From Sutterella sp. UBA1442 (lineage in GTDB: Bacteria; Pseudomonadota; Gammaproteobacteria; Burkholderiales; Burkholderiaceae_F): 27,734 nucleotides of DNA. The stretch spans positions 12,993 to 40,726 of the forward strand of contig DCTK01000013.1 of assembly GCA_002329575.1 (NCBI GenBank), written 5' to 3'. The position numbers were made by a program, and so were the translations under genes. Shown one piece after another: positions 24,742 to 27,734 of the stretch (its first letter is position 1; every line of letters begins with the position of its first letter). The notes under the pieces were generated by a model. It was given only the letters and a program-made list of their open reading frames with translations. It searched no databases and was not told the origin of the DNA.

Positions 24742-26403
24742 ATGCATAACTTGCAAAAAGAAAAATTAGGGCGCTTTTTCTGGACTGGGTTAGGTCTGTG
24801 GAATGTGTACTTCATTTTGAAGTTCATCATGGCCCAGTATGGCTACATTACTTTTGAGCCGCTTTATAACGCTGTACTGCTTTTATTTATTCTGTTGCCA
24901 ATTGCCAGTAAAAAGGTACGAGTTATTCGTACACTGATTGCGGTTGTTTTGGGAGCGGCATTGTTGTATTCCGAGAGTTGGCTACCCGGACCGGAAAGTA
25001 TTACAGGTAATGCTAATGCCATCGCAGGATTTTCTGCCACTTATGTCCTTCAACTCGTCTGGGACTTCATTAATTTCAAAATGGTGGCATTGGTGTTGTG
25101 CGTACTTTTCGCGTACCTGCTACTTTGTAATTGGATTCGTGTTTCTTTCTTCACGATCGGCTACTTCTTGTTTATGCTGATTTATCCGCACTACGTACAA
25201 TGGCAAAAGGCGCCCGAAGCCGCCCAAGAGACGCCTGCTGTTGCGCAAGCGACGATGCCTGCCCAAGGCACAGCGCCCGTTGCACAGCCCGCTAGTGCAG
25301 ACGGTGCAGTAACTAGTGACACGATTGATCAATGGTATAAGGCCTTCTTGCAATATGAGTCGTCGCGCAGAGCTGAAATTCCGCAAGGGATTGCAGCTAA
25401 AGACACGCCGTTTGACATTATTTTGCTCAACGTTTGCTCTTTATCCAACGATGATTTGGAGGCTGTCAACTTGGCTCAGCATCCTGTTTTCAGTCGTTTT
25501 AATATCCGTTTTGATCATTTCAATTCAGCAACGGCCTATTCTGGTCCGGCCACTTTGCGACTTTTAAATGCAGCTTGTGGGCAAAGTGATCACAATACGC
25601 TTTATGATCGAAGACGCCCCGAGTGCGAGATCATGAATCGTTTTGGTCAGCTCGGGTACTCACAACATTTATTCTTAGACCATGCCGGCCAATACGACAA
25701 TTATCTCCAAGTGTTGCGTGAAAAAGCCGGATTAACTGCAGTGCACGAGACAGCAGATAAGAAATTTCCCGTTCATTATTTAGCTTTTGACGATGAACCG
25801 ATTTCGGATGATTTGGCTGTCATGCGTCACTGGAAGCAAGTCGTGGCATCGCAAAAGGACAATTCACGGACGTTCTCACTTTTTAACTTTATTGCATTGC
25901 ACGATGGTAACCGTTTACCGCGCAAATCAACTTGGGAGCCTTTTAAACCGCGAGCTCAAGTCTTTTTAGATGATTTAGATAAATTTATTGGTGAGCTTGA
26001 GAAATCCGGTCGTAAAGTGATGCTTGTACTGGTGCCTGAGCATGGCGCTGCCGTCAGGGGCGATCGTGTACAGCCTGATCGCCTGCGCGATATTCCGAGT
26101 ATGCGCATTACACAGGTACCCGTAATGGTGAAATTCTTCGGTATCGACGGATTGCCTCAGGAGCAAATCCATGTTTCGGGTAATACGAGCTACTTAGCAT
26201 TGGCAACCTTGATGGGACGAGTTTTGGAGCATAATTATTTTGGGGCTGAAGGCGGAGCAGTGCCTTTGGCTGATTTGGTTCGTGATCTTCCGCAGACCAA
26301 CCCTGTTAGTGAGAATGCCCAATCGATCGTTTTGACCTATCGAGACAATGACTATGTACGTCGTCAAAACGGACAATGGGTGTTGTATCCGAAGGAACGT
26401 TAA
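24742..26403 (+). CDS. bcsG: Cellulose phosphoethanolamine transferase BcsG
   Basis: Inner-membrane enzyme that moves phosphoethanolamine from phospholipid onto glucose units of nascent cellulose. The 553-residue protein has about five N-terminal transmembrane segments (up to about residue 155), an Ala/Gln/Pro-rich linker (about 157-190), and a periplasmic alkaline-phosphatase-fold domain. Catalytic and zinc residues of characterised BcsG are kept: Cys232 in NVCSLS, nucleophile Ser267 in AYSGPA, the LHDGN motif, and Glu433-His434 in VPEHG. AGGA 9 bases before ATG 24742 is a good ribosome binding site. It follows bcsZ by 23 bases, so it belongs to the bcs operon. BcsE and BcsF, which accompany BcsG in enterobacteria, are not seen here. 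Confidence 0.92.
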   Translation: MHNLQKEKLGRFFWTGLGLWNVYFILKFIMAQYGYITFEPLYNAVLLLFILLPIASKKVRVIRTLIAVVLGAALLYSESWLPGPESITGNANAIAGFSATYVLQLVWDFINFKMVALVLCVLFAYLLLCNWIRVSFFTIGYFLFMLIYPHYVQWQKAPEAAQETPAVAQATMPAQGTAPVAQPASADGAVTSDTIDQWYKAFLQYESSRRAEIPQGIAAKDTPFDIILLNVCSLSNDDLEAVNLAQHPVFSRFNIRFDHFNSATAYSGPATLRLLNAACGQSDHNTLYDRRRPECEIMNRFGQLGYSQHLFLDHAGQYDNYLQVLREKAGLTAVHETADKKFPVHYLAFDDEPISDDLAVMRHWKQVVASQKDNSRTFSLFNFIALHDGNRLPRKSTWEPFKPRAQVFLDDLDKFIGELEKSGRKVMLVLVPEHGAAVRGDRVQPDRLRDIPSMRITQVPVMVKFFGIDGLPQEQIHVSGNTSYLALATLMGRVLEHNYFGAEGGAVPLADLVRDLPQTNPVSENAQSIVLTYRDNDYVRRQNGQWVLYPKER

Positions 26404-26409
26404 TACTGA

Positions 26410-26958
26410 ATGCTCACAGTCTCTGAGTTTCGTTATTGTCCGAAATGTGCCACTGAAATGATCAGTCGCATCCCGTCGGGGGACAATCGTCTAAGAAACG
26501 AGTGTCCCGCTTGCGGTTTTGTGCATTACATTAATCCAATTCCTGTCGTTGGAACGGTGGCAGTCTGTGGCGGTAAGGTTTTACTTTGCCGCCGAGCGAT
26601 TGAACCTCGTCGTGGATATTGGACTCTGCCTGCCGGTGTCATGGTGGCATACGAAACTTTGGCTGAAGGTGCTTTTAGAGAAACAATCGAAGAGACAGGA
26701 GAGGCCGTACGCGTGGACTCGTTATTGTGCATTGTCGACGTGCCGCCCGCCAATCAGATTCATTTTTTCTTCCTTGCGAGTTTTGACGCGCTAAGTGCAA
26801 CACCGGGCCCCGAGACGCTCGAACAAAAACTCTTTACGCCTGAGGAAATTCCGTGGGAAGACATTAGCTTCGAGACTGTTAAAGTCGCTCTTGAATGTTA
26901 TCTGCAAGACTTGCAAAGCGGACAGCATCAGGTGCATAGAGTTTGTCTACGTGATTGA
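26410..26958 (+). CDS. NUDIX hydrolase with N-terminal zinc ribbon
   Basis: A 182-residue protein. Two CxxC pairs (C10/C13 and C32/C35) form a zinc ribbon like those of NudC-related and other zinc-ribbon NUDIX proteins. The NUDIX box is complete at residues 76-98, fitting Gx5Ex7REUxEExGU (G76, E82, R90-E91, E94-E95, G97), so metal-dependent hydrolysis of a nucleoside diphosphate linked to another group is expected. The substrate (ADP-ribose, NADH, nucleotide sugar or other) cannot be told from sequence. It starts 6 bases after the bcsG stop, so it is probably cotranscribed with the cellulose genes. No SD is well placed; AAGGA lies 13 bases upstream. Confidence 0.85.
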   Translation: MLTVSEFRYCPKCATEMISRIPSGDNRLRNECPACGFVHYINPIPVVGTVAVCGGKVLLCRRAIEPRRGYWTLPAGVMVAYETLAEGAFRETIEETGEAVRVDSLLCIVDVPPANQIHFFFLASFDALSATPGPETLEQKLFTPEEIPWEDISFETVKVALECYLQDLQSGQHQVHRVCLRD

Positions 26959-27009
26959 GAGCAAACTCGGCCTTTTCCCATCGTGTACAATTTCCGTTAT
27001 CTTGTATTT

Positions 27010-27034
27010 TCAGCGACGCTTAGTCGCTGATTTT
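27010..27034 (+). terminator. Hairpin with short T-run between the NUDIX gene and pyrD
   Basis: TCAGCGAC at 27010-27017 pairs perfectly with GTCGCTGA at 27023-27030, loop GCTTA, followed by TTTT. It may end the bcs-NUDIX transcript or act in the pyrD leader. A TACAAT box at 26986-26991 could be a pyrD -10, but no good -35 stands at the right distance. Confidence 0.5.
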
Positions 27035-27053
27035 GAACTCGAAGAGAAAAATT

Positions 27054-27734
27054 ATGCTCTACTCTATTGCCCGCAAATTCTTGTTTTCACTCGATCCTGA
27101 AACTGCTCACCACATCATTATGGCCAATCTCGACTGGGCCGTTAATCTCGGAGTCACGAAGTTAGTGACTCGCGATCCGGTGGAAGACCCGATTGAAGTT
27201 ATGGGTTTGCGCTTCCCCAATGTTATTGGTTTAGCTGCCGGGATGGACAAAAACGGTGAACGTGTTAGTGCTTTCGGAGGTCTGGGATTCGGTCACGTTG
27301 AGATCGGCACGATCACGCCCAAAGCTCAACCGGGCAATCCCAAACCGCGTCTTTTCCGCGTAATCCCTGCCGAAGGTGTTATCAACCGCATGGGCTTTAA
27401 TAACCACGGTGTGGATGAAGTGCTCAAGTATTTGCGCAGTGCGGCGGCTTTCCGCAGTCGCGGCGGTATTCTTGGGATTAACATCGGCAAAAATGCGGTT
27501 ACCCCGATTGAAAATGCCGTTGATGATTATTTGATTTGCTTACGCAAGGTCTATAACCACACGGACTATATTGCCATTAACATTTCTTCGCCGAACACAA
27601 AGAATTTGCGTTCGTTACAAGCCGACAGTGAGCTTGAAAAACTTTTGTCTGCTGTGACTGATGAACGTAAACGTTTGGTGGATGAGAATAACGGCAAATA
27701 TGTTCCGATTGCACTTAAGGTCGCCCCCGACTTG
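27054..27734 (+). CDS. pyrD: Dihydroorotate dehydrogenase, class 2 (3' end outside window)
   Basis: Fourth step of pyrimidine synthesis: oxidation of dihydroorotate to orotate with electrons passed to the quinone pool at the inner membrane. The window holds the first 227 codons with no stop. The N-terminal amphipathic region ([20 protein letters not shown]) is typical of membrane-associated class 2 enzymes. FMN-binding segments [31 protein letters not shown] and GINIGKN are seen, and [11 protein letters not shown] carries the catalytic serine that replaces the cysteine of class 1. Usual length is about 340-350 residues. GAAGAG stands 8-13 bases before ATG 27054. A hairpin lies 20 bases upstream. 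Confidence 0.96.
   Translation, partial: MLYSIARKFLFSLDPETAHHIIMANLDWAVNLGVTKLVTRDPVEDPIEVMGLRFPNVIGLAAGMDKNGERVSAFGGLGFGHVEIGTITPKAQPGNPKPRLFRVIPAEGVINRMGFNNHGVDEVLKYLRSAAAFRSRGGILGINIGKNAVTPIENAVDDYLICLRKVYNHTDYIAINISSPNTKNLRSLQADSELEKLLSAVTDERKRLVDENNGKYVPIALKVAPDL

Overview
The window looks like a chromosomal segment of a betaproteobacterium of moderate GC content, probably Burkholderiales and perhaps a Sutterella/Parasutterella-like gut lineage. The evidence is the leuS, lptE, holA order, the protein family content, and mixed core and accessory genes. The exact genus is inference.

Layout. (1) 3-5666, plus strand: the 3' part of hrpA (RNA helicase), then a membrane-anchored iron-sulfur oxidoreductase of the HdrD/GlpC/EtfD type, ended by a strong hairpin shared with the convergent genes. 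(2) 5735-11176, minus strand: leuS with its own terminator, then a tight lptE, holA, RlmL-like methyltransferase unit. (3) 11300-14398: an accessory segment holding an SMR efflux gene with a TetR regulator and a HipB/HipA pair. It lies between a degenerate 3' fragment of an initiator tRNA gene and the intact initiator tRNA gene. (4) 14534-16129: a lipoprotein of the UshA/5'-nucleotidase family. (5) 16336-18484: an exported carboxymuconolactone-decarboxylase-like gene cut after about 85 codons by a complete IS1634/IS4-type insertion sequence of 1,894 bp. (6) 18834-26403: a bcsA, bcsB, bcsZ, bcsG cluster for cellulose (probably phosphoethanolamine-cellulose) synthesis, followed closely by a NUDIX hydrolase. 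(7) 27054 to the end: the 5' part of pyrD.

The most interesting part is the cellulose locus. BcsA keeps all glycosyltransferase motifs and the gating loop, but its PilZ domain has lost most residues that bind cyclic di-GMP. BcsZ keeps the catalytic acid but has Asn where the Asp base of E. coli BcsZ stands. BcsG keeps its catalytic residues. No bcsC, bcsE, bcsF or bcsQ is present. An intrinsic terminator ends exactly at the bcsA start codon, and the leader holds 10-bp-phased repeats and a perfect 15-bp palindrome. Together this suggests a cellulose-type system controlled by something other than the usual PilZ/c-di-GMP switch.

The insertion sequence also shows a neat arrangement: an internal terminator-like hairpin and a second perfect inverted repeat that could mask the transposase ribosome binding site only in read-through transcripts.
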